From: Anaerolineae bacterium | GTDB lineage: Bacteria; Chloroflexota; Anaerolineae; B4-G1; DUEL01 | Reading direction: 5' to 3' | DNA: 64,000 bases | Assembly (NCBI GenBank): GCA_016931695.1 | Contig: JAFGEI010000023.1 | Span: forward strand, 69,328-133,327 | Part shown: in pieces, positions 1 to 9,513 of the stretch | Layout: the number at the start of each line of letters is the position of its first letter | Position numbering within the stretch: the stretch's first letter is position 1 | Translations under genes and position numbers: made by a program | Notes under the pieces: model-generated | Seen by the model: only the letters and a program-made list of their open reading frames with translations | What the model was told of the DNA's origin: nothing | Database searches by the model: none

Positions 1-2
1 AA

Positions 3-383
3 CAGGAACGCATCGTGCTGGTGAGCGATTTCCCGGCGGAGGAAAAGGCGGAACTGTTCGCCGCCTGCGACGTTCTTGTCCTTCCCTCCAGCCACGAGGC
101 GTTCGGCATCGTCTTTGTCGAGGCCTGGGCCGCCGGCAAGCCGGTCATCGGCTCGCGCATCGGCGCCATCCCCACGGTGATCGACGAGGGCGTGGACGGC
201 TTGCTGGTGCGCTACGGCGACGCCGGCGACCTGGCCCGCGCCATCGCCGAGCTGCTGGCCGATCCCGAACGGCGGGCGCGGATGGGCGAGGCCGGCCGGC
301 AGAAGGTGCTGCGCCGCTACACCTGGGACGTGATCACGCGGCGCTTTCGCGACGTCTACCTCCAGGCAATCCGTAGCGGCTGA
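3..383 (+). CDS. Glycosyltransferase family 4 (GT-B), C-terminal part only; start lies upstream of the window
   Basis: Frame is open from base 3; contains the GT4 C-terminal pattern PSSHEAFGIVFVEAWAAGKPVIGSRIGAIPTVI. Confidence 0.85.
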   Translation, partial: QERIVLVSDFPAEEKAELFAACDVLVLPSSHEAFGIVFVEAWAAGKPVIGSRIGAIPTVIDEGVDGLLVRYGDAGDLARAIAELLADPERRARMGEAGRQKVLRRYTWDVITRRFRDVYLQAIRSG

Positions 384-433
384 TGCAGTGAGGGGGGCAT
401 TTGTCGTTGGGGGTAACGACAAAAACCAGCCAC

Positions 434-502
434 GAATTCACGCCAATTGCCACGAATTTCGCCTCAATTCGTGTGAATTCGCGTTAATTCGTGGCCGATT
501 TT
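434..502. repeat. Dispersed 'aattcgtgtgaattcgtggc'-type repeat block
   Basis: Tandem variants of cacgaatt/aattcgtg; the same motif recurs at 5231-5252 (gattcgtgtgaattcgtggc). Confidence 0.6.
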
Positions 503-509
503 CTGCCGC

Positions 510-681
510 TTGGTTAGTTTGACAATGGCACATTTCAGTAGATTGCTCTGCCAAGCACGGGGAAGGGGGGAAAGGGGGGTTTCGCAGGCGGCGAAGCCGC
601 CTGCGAAACCCCCCTTTCCCCCTTCTCCCACTGCAGTAGAGCATCCAATGTTGAAGTGTGCCATTGTCGAGTTAGACCAAC
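510..681. repeat. Palindromic MITE-like element with a 27-bp perfect hairpin core
   Basis: Outer imperfect inverted repeats (ttggttagtttgacaatggcac / gtgccattgtcgagttagaccaa) around a perfect 27-bp stem 566-592/596-622 with loop gaa. Confidence 0.7.
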
Positions 682-732
682 ACTCAAGAGGGTGACAAAT
701 TTGGATCTACTGAGACTATCAAAAAGCAAAAA

Positions 733-761
733 TTGATCTTTCGATCGACTTGTGATACACT
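733..761 (+). promoter_or_regulatory. Sigma70-type promoter TTGATC-N17-TACACT
   Basis: Upstream of the 850 CDS; consensus-like boxes with 17-nt spacing. Confidence 0.5.
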
Positions 762-849
762 GTCCTTACATTCTCCCCGCTCGACAACCACGTTACTTCC
801 GCTTCATTCGGCCAAGGGATTGTTCGTCTGCAAAACAAGGAGGTGAATC

Positions 850-3800
850 ATGCTACGCCAGGTTCGGAACTCGACTGTTTTGTTGATCCTGTTGCTCGCC
901 CTGCTCTTTGGCAGCGCCTTTTCCCTGTCCGCCCAGGAGCCGGGCGTCGCGGCCAAGATCGACCCGCACTTGATGCAAGCGCTCGTGACGGAAGGCGCGT
1001 CCGACCTGATCGTGCGCTTTGCCGCGCAGGCCGACCTTTCCCCCGCCTACTCCATGGACTGGGAGGCCCGCGGCCGCTTTGTCTACCAGGCCCTGCAGCG
1101 GACCGCCGACCAGGCCCAGGCCCGCGCCCGCGCCCTGCTCGACGCGGACGGGCTGGCCCACGCCACTTTTGTCGCCGGCAACGAGCTCTACGTCTGGGCC
1201 GGCGACCTGGAGGCGGCGAGGGCGCTGGCCGCCCTGCCGGAGGTCGACACTATCCGCGCGCCGCGCACGTTTGCCATCGCGCCCGTCGTACAAGGCCCCA
1301 CGCTGCCAGCGCCCGACACCCTGGCCTGGGGCATTGTCGACGCCGGCGCCGACCAGTTTTGGGCCCAGTTCGGCTTCAAGGGCGAGGGCACGGTCGTCGC
1401 CAACATCGACACCGGGGTGGAATGGACCCACGACGCCCTGGTCGGCACCTACCGCTGCGCTGACGACCCGGGCAATCCGATCTGCTGGGAGGACCCTTCC
1501 GACATCTGCGGCGGTGAGCCGTGCGACAACAACGGGCACGGCACGCATACGATGGGCACCATCACCGCCTCCGACGACCCCTCCCTCACCTGGCAGGCGG
1601 GAATGGCGCCCAACTCGCTCTGGATCGCCTGCAAGGGCTGCGAGTCGAGCTTCTGCTCCGAGTTTGCCCTCAACGCCTGCGCCGACTGGGTGCTGGCTCC
1701 GGGCGGCGACCCGCTCTACCGCCCCCACGTGGTCAACAATTCCTGGGGCGGTGCGGGGTGCGACACCTGGTACCAGGCCAAGGTGCAGGCCTGGCAGGCA
1801 GCGGGCATCTTTCCCACCTTTAGCGCTGGCGGCGGCGGCTCTGGTTGTGCAACCCTCGGTTCGCCCGGCGACTACCAAGAGTCCTTTGACGTCGTGGCGC
1901 ACGATTCCAATCGTTGGATTGGTTCCTTTTCCTCCCGCGGCCCCTCCTGCTTTGGCCACGATCCCTACACCAAGCCCAACATCTCTGCCCCCGGGGTGCA
2001 GATCTGCTCGACGGTGCCGGGCAACGGCTGGAACTGCGGTTACAGCGGCACCTCGATGTCGGCGCCCCACGCCGCCGGGGCGGCGGCGCTGCTCTGGTCG
2101 TGCAACCCCGGCCTCGTTGGCCAGGTCTATGCCACTTTCGAGGCGTTGCAAAATACGGCCGATGCCCCGCCGGAAGGTAACTGCGGCGCCCCCCCCGACG
2201 GCGAGGGAAATTACACCTACGGCTACGGCTATCTCAACGTCCTCGCCGCCGGCCAGGTCTACTGCGGCATCGCCCAGTTCGGCTACCTGGACGGCTATGT
2301 CTACGATCTGGACGACGATCTGGCGGTGCCCTGTACCGACGCCGTGGTGCGCGTCGAGCCCGGCAGCCTCGACGTCCCCGTCGACGCCAACGGCTATTAC
2401 TGGGCCCAGCTCATCACGGGCACCTACGAGGTCACGGCGACGGCCCCCGGCTACTCGGTCGACGGTCCGTACGTGATCGAGATCGTGGATAATATGACCA
2501 CCACGCAGGACTTTTTTTTCACCCGGCCCTTCATCGCGGTCACGCCAGGCGAATTTATCTCGGTCGAGGTGCCGGTCGGCGACCCGGTGACCTATACCAT
2601 GACCATCAGCAACTGGGGCGGCCTGCCGCTCGACTTTGAGATCGTGGAGCTGACCGGCACACTCCAGCCGCTGGTCATCGGGCCCACCGCCTATGGCATC
2701 GATCCTTTCATCGACCAGGAGCTCGCGGCCTCGGCCGACGGCAGGGCCGACGTGTTCATCGCCTTTGGCGGTTCCGTCGACCTGACCCCGGCGACGGCGA
2801 TGGACGACCCGGCCCGCGGCCAGTGGGTCTATGACACCCTGCTGGCCCGCGCCGACGCCACCCAGGCCCGCGTGCGCGGCTGGCTGCAGGCGCGCAGCAT
2901 CGACTACCGGGTGATGCTGGTCAACAATTCGATCTTTGCCCGCCTGAGCGCCGGTGAGATGGACGAACTACTCGCCTTGCCCGAGGTCGTCGGCTTCCGC
3001 GGCAACCACGTCTACCACGTCGATCCCATCGTCGCGGACACGGTCGAGCCGGACAGCGGCGTCAACGCCCTCGCCTGGGGGATCGAGCAGGTTGGCGCCA
3101 ACCTGGTCTGGCAGGATTTCGGCGTCCGCGGCCAGGGCACGATCGTGGCCAACATCGACACCGGCGTCGAGTGGGACCACGACGCCCTGATCGGCACCTA
3201 CGGCTGTCCCGGCGACCCCGGCAACAACGCCTGCTGGGAGGACCCCTCCAACATCTGCGGCGGCACGCCCTGCGATAACAACGGGCACGGCACGCACACC
3301 ATGGGCACCATGACCGCCTTCGATGACCCCGGCTTCACCTGGCAAGCCGGCATGGCGCCGGACTCGACGTGGATCGCCTGCAAGGGCTGCGAGTCGAGCT
3401 CCTGCTCCGAGTACGCACTGACCGCTTGCGGCGACTGGGCCCTGGCCCCCGGCGGCGACCCGGCCAACCGCCCGCACGTGATCAACAACTCCTGGGGCGG
3501 CGGCTCCTGCAACACCTGGTACCTGCCCTACGTGCTGGCCTGGCGCGCGTCGGGCATCTTTCCCGCCTTTGCGCCCGGCGGCGGCGGCCCGGGCTGCGGC
3601 ACGGTCGGCAGCCCCGGCGACTATCCCGAGTCCTTTGCTACCGGCGCCACGGACCAGAACGACGTCGTGGGCTCCTTTTCCAGCCGCGGCCCCTCCTGCT
3701 GGGATGGAATCAAGCCTGACGTGACCGCGCCGGGCATCAACATCTGTTCTACCGTGCCCGGCAACGGCTGGAGCTGCGGCTACAGCGGCACCTCGACGTC

Positions 3801-5154
3801 GAGCCCGCACAGCGCCGGCCTGGCCGCGCTGGTGATGAGCGCCAACCCGGCCCTGGCCCGCGACGTCCCGGCCGTCGAACAGATCGTCAAGGACACCGCC
3901 CTCTGCATCGAAGACCTGCAGTGCGGCGGCGAGCCCTGCCCCGGCTGCAACAACGTCTATGGCTGTGGCCGCATCGACGCCTATGCCGCGGTCGAAGCGG
4001 CCCTGGGGCCCACCGGCCTGCCGTGGACCTGGCAGGTGCCCGTCAGCGGCACGATCGATCCGTACGACCATTGGAACGTCGACGTTGCCTTCTGGTGCAG
4101 CGCCACCGGCGAGCTGAGCGGCACGCTCGAAATCCGGCACAACGATCCCTGCCAGGAACCGCTCCACCTTCCGTTGCTCGTTCACTGCGCGGGGCCGGAC
4201 GAGGTGGATTGGGAGTGGCTAAAGTGGGTCTGGATCGACGGCGCCGGCCCCTACGACCCCTCCATGAGCCCCTTCGTGGTCGAACCGGGCGCCGTCGTCG
4301 AGATTGCCGACCAGGTCTGGGTCAGTTCCACCAGTCTCATCACCTTCACCCTCAGCGAGATGTGGGGCGACTCGCTGGAGTTGATCGGCTACGAAGTGAC
4401 CGCCGGCACGGTCACGACCGGCGCCACCTGGCTCGACTGGTACGGCGTCGACCTGTCCAGCGGCTGGTACGCCCTCACCAAGACCTTTGGGGTCGCGGAC
4501 GTGCCGTGGTGGTACACGGACGTCGTCAGCGAGTATCTCTGGATCGAGGATACTTTCCCGCAGCCCGATCCGGTCTATCTCGAGTTCGAGCACCCGTGTG
4601 AGGAGATCACCGACATCGCCATCGCCGGCCCGACCAGCGGCTTTACCGGCACCGTCTACACTTTCGACACCAATTACCTGCCGCCGACGGCGACCCTGCC
4701 GGTCGACTACCTGTGGGACGACGGCGGAACGGCGGACTATTCGACGCGCACCTGGGCGCTGCCCGGCATCTACACCCTGACCGTCGAGGCCTTTAACTGC
4801 GCGGCGGGCTGGGCCTCTTCCTTCCACGTCATCGAGATCGCCCCGCTCTCGGACTGCACGCCGGTCTCGGGCACCGCCTTTGTCTACGAGCCGGCGATGC
4901 CGTACGCGGGCGACCCGGTAACCTTTACCGCCAGCGTGGTCGAGGGCGACGCGCCGACGTTCAGCTGGGATTTTGGCGACGGCTTGGGCGGCGTGGGGAT
5001 AACCGTCACGCACGTTTTTACGCCTGCCGGTGCCTACACCGTCACCCTGACGGCGGAGAACGCATGCGGCACCGAGCGCGTGTCGGACGTCATCGCGGTC
5101 AGCAAGTACGGAGCGGTGCGCACCGTCTACCTGCCGCTGATCCGGCGGGAATAG
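850..5154 (+). CDS. Secreted S8 (subtilisin-like) serine peptidase with two tandem prodomain+catalytic modules and PKD-like repeats; C-terminal VYLPLIRRE tail
   Basis: Signal peptide; two full sets of catalytic motifs: NIDTGVEW/NNGHGTH/NNSWGG/GTSMSAPH and NIDTGVEW/NNGHGTH/NNSWGG/GTSTSSPH; PKD motif SWDFGDG. Confidence 0.93.
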   Translation: MLRQVRNSTVLLILLLALLFGSAFSLSAQEPGVAAKIDPHLMQALVTEGASDLIVRFAAQADLSPAYSMDWEARGRFVYQALQRTADQAQARARALLDADGLAHATFVAGNELYVWAGDLEAARALAALPEVDTIRAPRTFAIAPVVQGPTLPAPDTLAWGIVDAGADQFWAQFGFKGEGTVVANIDTGVEWTHDALVGTYRCADDPGNPICWEDPSDICGGEPCDNNGHGTHTMGTITASDDPSLTWQAGMAPNSLWIACKGCESSFCSEFALNACADWVLAPGGDPLYRPHVVNNSWGGAGCDTWYQAKVQAWQAAGIFPTFSAGGGGSGCATLGSPGDYQESFDVVAHDSNRWIGSFSSRGPSCFGHDPYTKPNISAPGVQICSTVPGNGWNCGYSGTSMSAPHAAGAAALLWSCNPGLVGQVYATFEALQNTADAPPEGNCGAPPDGEGNYTYGYGYLNVLAAGQVYCGIAQFGYLDGYVYDLDDDLAVPCTDAVVRVEPGSLDVPVDANGYYWAQLITGTYEVTATAPGYSVDGPYVIEIVDNMTTTQDFFFTRPFIAVTPGEFISVEVPVGDPVTYTMTISNWGGLPLDFEIVELTGTLQPLVIGPTAYGIDPFIDQELAASADGRADVFIAFGGSVDLTPATAMDDPARGQWVYDTLLARADATQARVRGWLQARSIDYRVMLVNNSIFARLSAGEMDELLALPEVVGFRGNHVYHVDPIVADTVEPDSGVNALAWGIEQVGANLVWQDFGVRGQGTIVANIDTGVEWDHDALIGTYGCPGDPGNNACWEDPSNICGGTPCDNNGHGTHTMGTMTAFDDPGFTWQAGMAPDSTWIACKGCESSSCSEYALTACGDWALAPGGDPANRPHVINNSWGGGSCNTWYLPYVLAWRASGIFPAFAPGGGGPGCGTVGSPGDYPESFATGATDQNDVVGSFSSRGPSCWDGIKPDVTAPGINICSTVPGNGWSCGYSGTSTSSPHSAGLAALVMSANPALARDVPAVEQIVKDTALCIEDLQCGGEPCPGCNNVYGCGRIDAYAAVEAALGPTGLPWTWQVPVSGTIDPYDHWNVDVAFWCSATGELSGTLEIRHNDPCQEPLHLPLLVHCAGPDEVDWEWLKWVWIDGAGPYDPSMSPFVVEPGAVVEIADQVWVSSTSLITFTLSEMWGDSLELIGYEVTAGTVTTGATWLDWYGVDLSSGWYALTKTFGVADVPWWYTDVVSEYLWIEDTFPQPDPVYLEFEHPCEEITDIAIAGPTSGFTGTVYTFDTNYLPPTATLPVDYLWDDGGTADYSTRTWALPGIYTLTVEAFNCAAGWASSFHVIEIAPLSDCTPVSGTAFVYEPAMPYAGDPVTFTASVVEGDAPTFSWDFGDGLGGVGITVTHVFTPAGAYTVTLTAENACGTERVSDVIAVSKYGAVRTVYLPLIRRE

Positions 5155-5190
5155 CCGCAACCTGCCCCGCCAGGGGCAAAACGGATTCAC

Positions 5191-5225
5191 GGTGCGGCGC
5201 CCCGGGCGGGGTGCCGCACCTTTTT
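5191..5225 (+). terminator. Rho-independent terminator
   Basis: ggtgcggcgcccc...ggggtgccgcacc hairpin followed by ttttt, just after the stop at 5154. Confidence 0.75.
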
Positions 5226-5303
5226 GTGCCGATTCGTGTGAATTCGTGGCGAGAAATCAGGCGCTGTCCCCCGCAACAACTACATCCCGAGGGTGTCCAC
5301 AGG

Positions 5304-5332
5304 TTGACCGATGGTCTCATTGGTGATACACT
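5304..5332 (+). promoter_or_regulatory. Sigma70-type promoter TTGACC-N17-TACACT
   Basis: Upstream of the 5472 CDS; shares -10 context gtgatacactg with the 733-761 promoter. Confidence 0.5.
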
Positions 5333-5471
5333 GGCCCATGCATTGCGTCGGACAGGAGTGTCGCTGGCTGTCCAATTTGCGATCGTGACCGCGCTGTTTC
5401 CGGCCGCCGTCCCGGTTGTGGCCTCTGGTTGATTGGCGGCTTGACAGTGGCAGGTTAAAAGGAGGTGGGCA

Positions 5472-8400
5472 ATGTCGCGGCGAAAGGGTCATTTGTTATT
5501 TACGATTCTGCTGCCGTTTCTGATTGCAGCAGTATTTGCGCCAGCAAGGCTCGTCGCCCAGGAGCCGCCGCAAAAAAGCGGCCCCAACTGCGGCCTCCTG
5601 GACGACCCCGCCGTCCGCGGCGTCATGTCGGCTGCGTTCGAGACCATGTTGTTGGAAGAATGCGGCCACATGCCAAAGCGGCCCGCGTTCCCCATCACCA
5701 CCGTGGCCCCTGCCGTCGCGCCGCCGACCGGCAAAGACGTCCGCGTCAACGGGGTCGATCCCATCTACTACAGCACCACCCAGAGCGAGACCAGCATCGC
5801 CGTCAACGAGGACAATGGCACCATCTGCATCACCTACAACGACTCTTACCACCGCCACGCGGAGAACAATGGCATCTCGGGCTTTAGCCGCTCCACCGAC
5901 GGCGGCCTGACCTTTGACGACCGCGGCGCCGTTCCGGATGGGGACGGTGGGCGCAGCCGCGGCGATCCCAGCGTCGTCTGGCGGCGGGCCGACGGGCGAT
6001 TCTACTATGCCTCGCTCAACGTCGCCGGGCTGGGACTGTGGCGCTCGACCGACGACTGCGCCACCTTCGAGTGGTTTGCCCAGATTCACAGCAGCGGCGG
6101 CGACGACAAAGAGTTTATGGCCGTCGACAACAATCCCGCCTCCCCCTACTATGGTCGCTTCTACGTCGCCTGGGCGGATTACGACCAGCCGAGCCGCATC
6201 CGCGTCGCCTATTCCGACGACGGCGTGAACTGGAGCAGCCCGGTCGGCCTGAGTGATCCCTACTACAACGCCCAGGGGGCGTGGCCGGCCACCGCCCCCA
6301 ACGGCGACGTCTACGTCGCCTGGCTGCGCTGGCACGCTTACCCCTACGGCACTATCGACGTCCGCATCGCCCGCTCCACCGACGGCGGCGACAGCTTTGC
6401 CCGCGTCGCCTACCCCATGGCGGGCCAGGTGACGCCCTTTGACGCCGCCGCCAGCGCCGACTGCGGGCGCCCGGCCCTCAATGGCCGCATCCGCTACTAT
6501 GCCATGCCCCAGCTCGTGGTCGGGCCCGACGGCTGCCTGCACGCCATCTATTCCTACGACCCCGATGGGGCAAACACGGGCGACGTGGTGAGCGCCTACT
6601 ACCGCCGCTCCTGCGACAACGGCGCTGCCTGGGACGCCGAGGTGCAGCTCAACGACGACGGTACGCTGACCGACCAGTTTTTCCCCGCCCTCACCGTCAC
6701 CGCCGACAACGTCGTCGCCGCTTCGTGGTACGACCGGCGCCTCGATCCGGTGGGGAACTGGTATTTCGATCGGTATTGGACCGTTTCCTACGACGGGGGC
6801 GCGACGTGGGAGCCCAACGAGCGCGTCTCGGACGTCTCCTCACCGGTCTATATCACCCCCTACCTCTCCGCCTGTTACCACGGCGATTACGACCAGATGG
6901 CCTACGACGGCGACGTCGTCTACCACCTCTGGTCCGACGACCGCGTCTGGTTCAACGGCCACTATGATCCCGACATCTGGTTCGACCGCGCCTCGGTGGC
7001 GCCCGATTTCACCCTGGGGGTCGAACCGGACAGGTACGACCTGTGCCGCGAGGCGGCGGCGAGCGGGCAGGTCGCGGTTGGCGCGGTCAACGGCTACGAC
7101 CAGCCGGTGACGCTCAGCGACAGCGGCCGCCCGGCAGGGGTCGACGCCGCCTTCACCGTCAACCCCGTCGATCCGCTGCCCGGCAGCTCCACCTACGTCG
7201 TCACCGCCACCGCCAGCGCGCCGGTCGGCGTCCACACCTGGATTGTCAGCGGCGACAGCCCCACCCGTACCCACGCGGCGACGGTCACGCTGGTGGTCAA
7301 CGAAGCCGCGCCGCTCAGCCCGACGCTGCTCAGCCCGCCGGACGGCGACGACGGCGTGCCCTACCGGGACATTCCCTTTCGCTGGGCCGGCCTGCCCACG
7401 GCGACCGCGTACCGGCTGCAGGTCGACGACGACCCGGCCTTTGGCTCGCCCGAGGCGGACGTGACCGGCATTCTCACCACCGGCTACGACCTGCCCGGCC
7501 CGCTGGCCCCCGCCGCGGCCTACTACTGGCGGGTGGGAGCGTCCAACGGCTGCGGCGCGGGCCCCTTTTCCGCCCCCTTCTCCTTCCGCACCCAGGGCCG
7601 CTGCATCCTCCTGGTCGACGATGACGACGACGATCCCGACGCCCGCCCCTACTATGAAGCCGCCCTGCGCAGCCTGGGTTATTCCTACGACGTCTTTGAC
7701 GTCGGCGGGGGCGGCGGCGACGGGCCGGCCCTGGCCGAGCTGTGGGATTACCCCATGCTGATCTGGTTCTCGGGCGACAAGTGGAGCGACGTGGGCGAGG
7801 CCGGCCCCAACCCGGCCGACGAGATTGCCCTGGCTGCCTACCTCGACGGCGGCGGGCGCCTCTTTCTCTCCAGCCAGTCCTACCTGTACGACTTTGGCCT
7901 GACCCCCTTCGGGCAGGAATACTTTGGCATCAGCTCCTACGTCCTCGGCGCGGGAAACGCCGGGGCCAAGAGCGGCGTGTGGGGCGATCCCGTCGGCGGC
8001 GGCCTGGGCCCCTACCCGCTGACCTACCCCAGCGGCTTTGTCGATCACGGCGACATCGTCCATCCCGACGAGACGGCCTCCGTCGCCTTCAAGAGCGAGG
8101 CCGGCAACGAGCTGGACATCGACAAGGACGGCGGGGTCTGGCGGACTGTCTTTTTCGGCACCTCGTGGGTGCCGGTCGCCGTCGAGGACCCGGCCAGCGG
8201 GCAAGAGGTGCTGGAGCGCATCGTCGACTGGTTCGGCGGCTGCAGCTGCGCGCCGGTGACGTCGACGCTGATCGCCTGGCAGCCGCTCACCCCCACCGCC
8301 GGCTATGTGGTCACTTTTACCGCCGCAGCGACGGGGACTGGCCCGTTCCGCTTTGCCTGGGACCTGGGGGACGGTTCGAGCGGCAGCGGCGCGCTGGTGA

Positions 8401-8804
8401 CCCACACCTATGCCCTCAGCGGCAGCTACAGCATCGTGCTGACGGCGACGAACCCCTGCGGCGGGCAAGTGACCGGCGCTTCCCTGGCCGTGCGCCCACC
8501 CTGCCAGCCGGTGAGCGGGGCCGGGTTCGCCTGGCAGCCGCTCACGCCGACGGTGGGGGCGGTGGTCACCTTCACCGCTGCCGCCACCGGCACCCCGCCC
8601 ATCGACTATGCCTGGGCCTGGGGCGACGGCGCGGTGGGGGTGGGGGCAGTAGCCACCCATGCCTACGCTCTCAGCGACACCTACAGCGTAGTGCTGACGG
8701 CGACGAACACGTGCGGCGTCGACGTGGTGGTGGAGAATGTGGTTGTCAAATCACCGGCATACCGGCTCTACCTGCCGCTGTTGCTGAAAGAGTACGGCGA
8801 TTGA
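5472..8804 (+). CDS. Secreted BNR/sialidase-like beta-propeller protein with PKD domains; C-terminal LYLPLLLKEYGD tail
   Basis: Signal peptide; S.DGG repeats (SRSTDGGLTF, ARSTDGGDSF, SYDGGATW); PKD motifs AWDLGDGSSG and AWAWGDGAVG. Confidence 0.8.
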   Translation: MSRRKGHLLFTILLPFLIAAVFAPARLVAQEPPQKSGPNCGLLDDPAVRGVMSAAFETMLLEECGHMPKRPAFPITTVAPAVAPPTGKDVRVNGVDPIYYSTTQSETSIAVNEDNGTICITYNDSYHRHAENNGISGFSRSTDGGLTFDDRGAVPDGDGGRSRGDPSVVWRRADGRFYYASLNVAGLGLWRSTDDCATFEWFAQIHSSGGDDKEFMAVDNNPASPYYGRFYVAWADYDQPSRIRVAYSDDGVNWSSPVGLSDPYYNAQGAWPATAPNGDVYVAWLRWHAYPYGTIDVRIARSTDGGDSFARVAYPMAGQVTPFDAAASADCGRPALNGRIRYYAMPQLVVGPDGCLHAIYSYDPDGANTGDVVSAYYRRSCDNGAAWDAEVQLNDDGTLTDQFFPALTVTADNVVAASWYDRRLDPVGNWYFDRYWTVSYDGGATWEPNERVSDVSSPVYITPYLSACYHGDYDQMAYDGDVVYHLWSDDRVWFNGHYDPDIWFDRASVAPDFTLGVEPDRYDLCREAAASGQVAVGAVNGYDQPVTLSDSGRPAGVDAAFTVNPVDPLPGSSTYVVTATASAPVGVHTWIVSGDSPTRTHAATVTLVVNEAAPLSPTLLSPPDGDDGVPYRDIPFRWAGLPTATAYRLQVDDDPAFGSPEADVTGILTTGYDLPGPLAPAAAYYWRVGASNGCGAGPFSAPFSFRTQGRCILLVDDDDDDPDARPYYEAALRSLGYSYDVFDVGGGGGDGPALAELWDYPMLIWFSGDKWSDVGEAGPNPADEIALAAYLDGGGRLFLSSQSYLYDFGLTPFGQEYFGISSYVLGAGNAGAKSGVWGDPVGGGLGPYPLTYPSGFVDHGDIVHPDETASVAFKSEAGNELDIDKDGGVWRTVFFGTSWVPVAVEDPASGQEVLERIVDWFGGCSCAPVTSTLIAWQPLTPTAGYVVTFTAAATGTGPFRFAWDLGDGSSGSGALVTHTYALSGSYSIVLTATNPCGGQVTGASLAVRPPCQPVSGAGFAWQPLTPTVGAVVTFTAAATGTPPIDYAWAWGDGAVGVGAVATHAYALSDTYSVVLTATNTCGVDVVVENVVVKSPAYRLYLPLLLKEYGD

Positions 8805-8823
8805 CCCCATAGGAGGAGGCGCT

Positions 8824-9513
8824 ATGGATTGCCTGATCCGGTGCGAGAATATCCACAAATCATTTCTGATGGGCAAGGAGGCGGTGCAGGCGCTGCGGGG
8901 CATCGACATCGAGGTCATGCGCGGCGAGATGGTCTGCCTGATGGGGCCCAGCGGTTCCGGCAAGACGACGCTGCTCAACATCATCGGCGGGTTAGAGGAG
9001 CCGAGCCGCGGCCACGTCATCGTCGACGGGGAGAACGTGGTGGCCCTCTCGGAGGATCGCCTCTCCCGGCTGCGGCTGACCAAGATGGGGTTTATCTTTC
9101 AGAACTATAACCTGCTGGCCAACTTTACCGCGTTGGAGAACGTCGAGGTGCCGATGGCGCTGGTCGGGGTGGGGTGGCGGGAGCGCCGCCGCCGGGCCGA
9201 GGAGCTGTTGAAGCGGATCGGCCTGGACGATCGGGCCAGGCACTACCCCAGCGAACTCTCCGGCGGGCAGCAGCAGCGGGTCGCCATCGCTCGCGCCCTG
9301 GCCAACGCCCCCCCCATCCTCATTGGCGACGAGATCACCGGCGAACTCGACTCGGAGACTGGGTTTGAGATCATGGACATTGTTGCGCAGCTCAACAAAG
9401 AACAGGGGATGACGATCATCTATGTCACCCACGACCCCCGTATGGCCAAATTCGGGCAGCGACTGATCCAATTGCGTGACGGGCGTATCGTCGAGGATAG
9501 TGAGACGTCGTGA
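8824..9513 (+). CDS. ABC transporter ATP-binding protein (MacB/LolD type)
   Basis: Walker A GPSGSGKTT, signature LSGGQQQRVAIARAL, Walker B ILIGDEITGELDS. Confidence 0.95.
   Translation: MDCLIRCENIHKSFLMGKEAVQALRGIDIEVMRGEMVCLMGPSGSGKTTLLNIIGGLEEPSRGHVIVDGENVVALSEDRLSRLRLTKMGFIFQNYNLLANFTALENVEVPMALVGVGWRERRRRAEELLKRIGLDDRARHYPSELSGGQQQRVAIARALANAPPILIGDEITGELDSETGFEIMDIVAQLNKEQGMTIIYVTHDPRMAKFGQRLIQLRDGRIVEDSETS

Noticed and set aside
438-729. Small ORFs in the 384-849 intergenic region
   Set aside because: They read through the palindromic repeat on both strands, which explains their mirror-image peptides; no RBS.
5438-5465. ttgacagtggcaggttaaaagg as a promoter
   Set aside because: No -10 box at proper spacing; it overlaps the RBS region of the 5472 gene.
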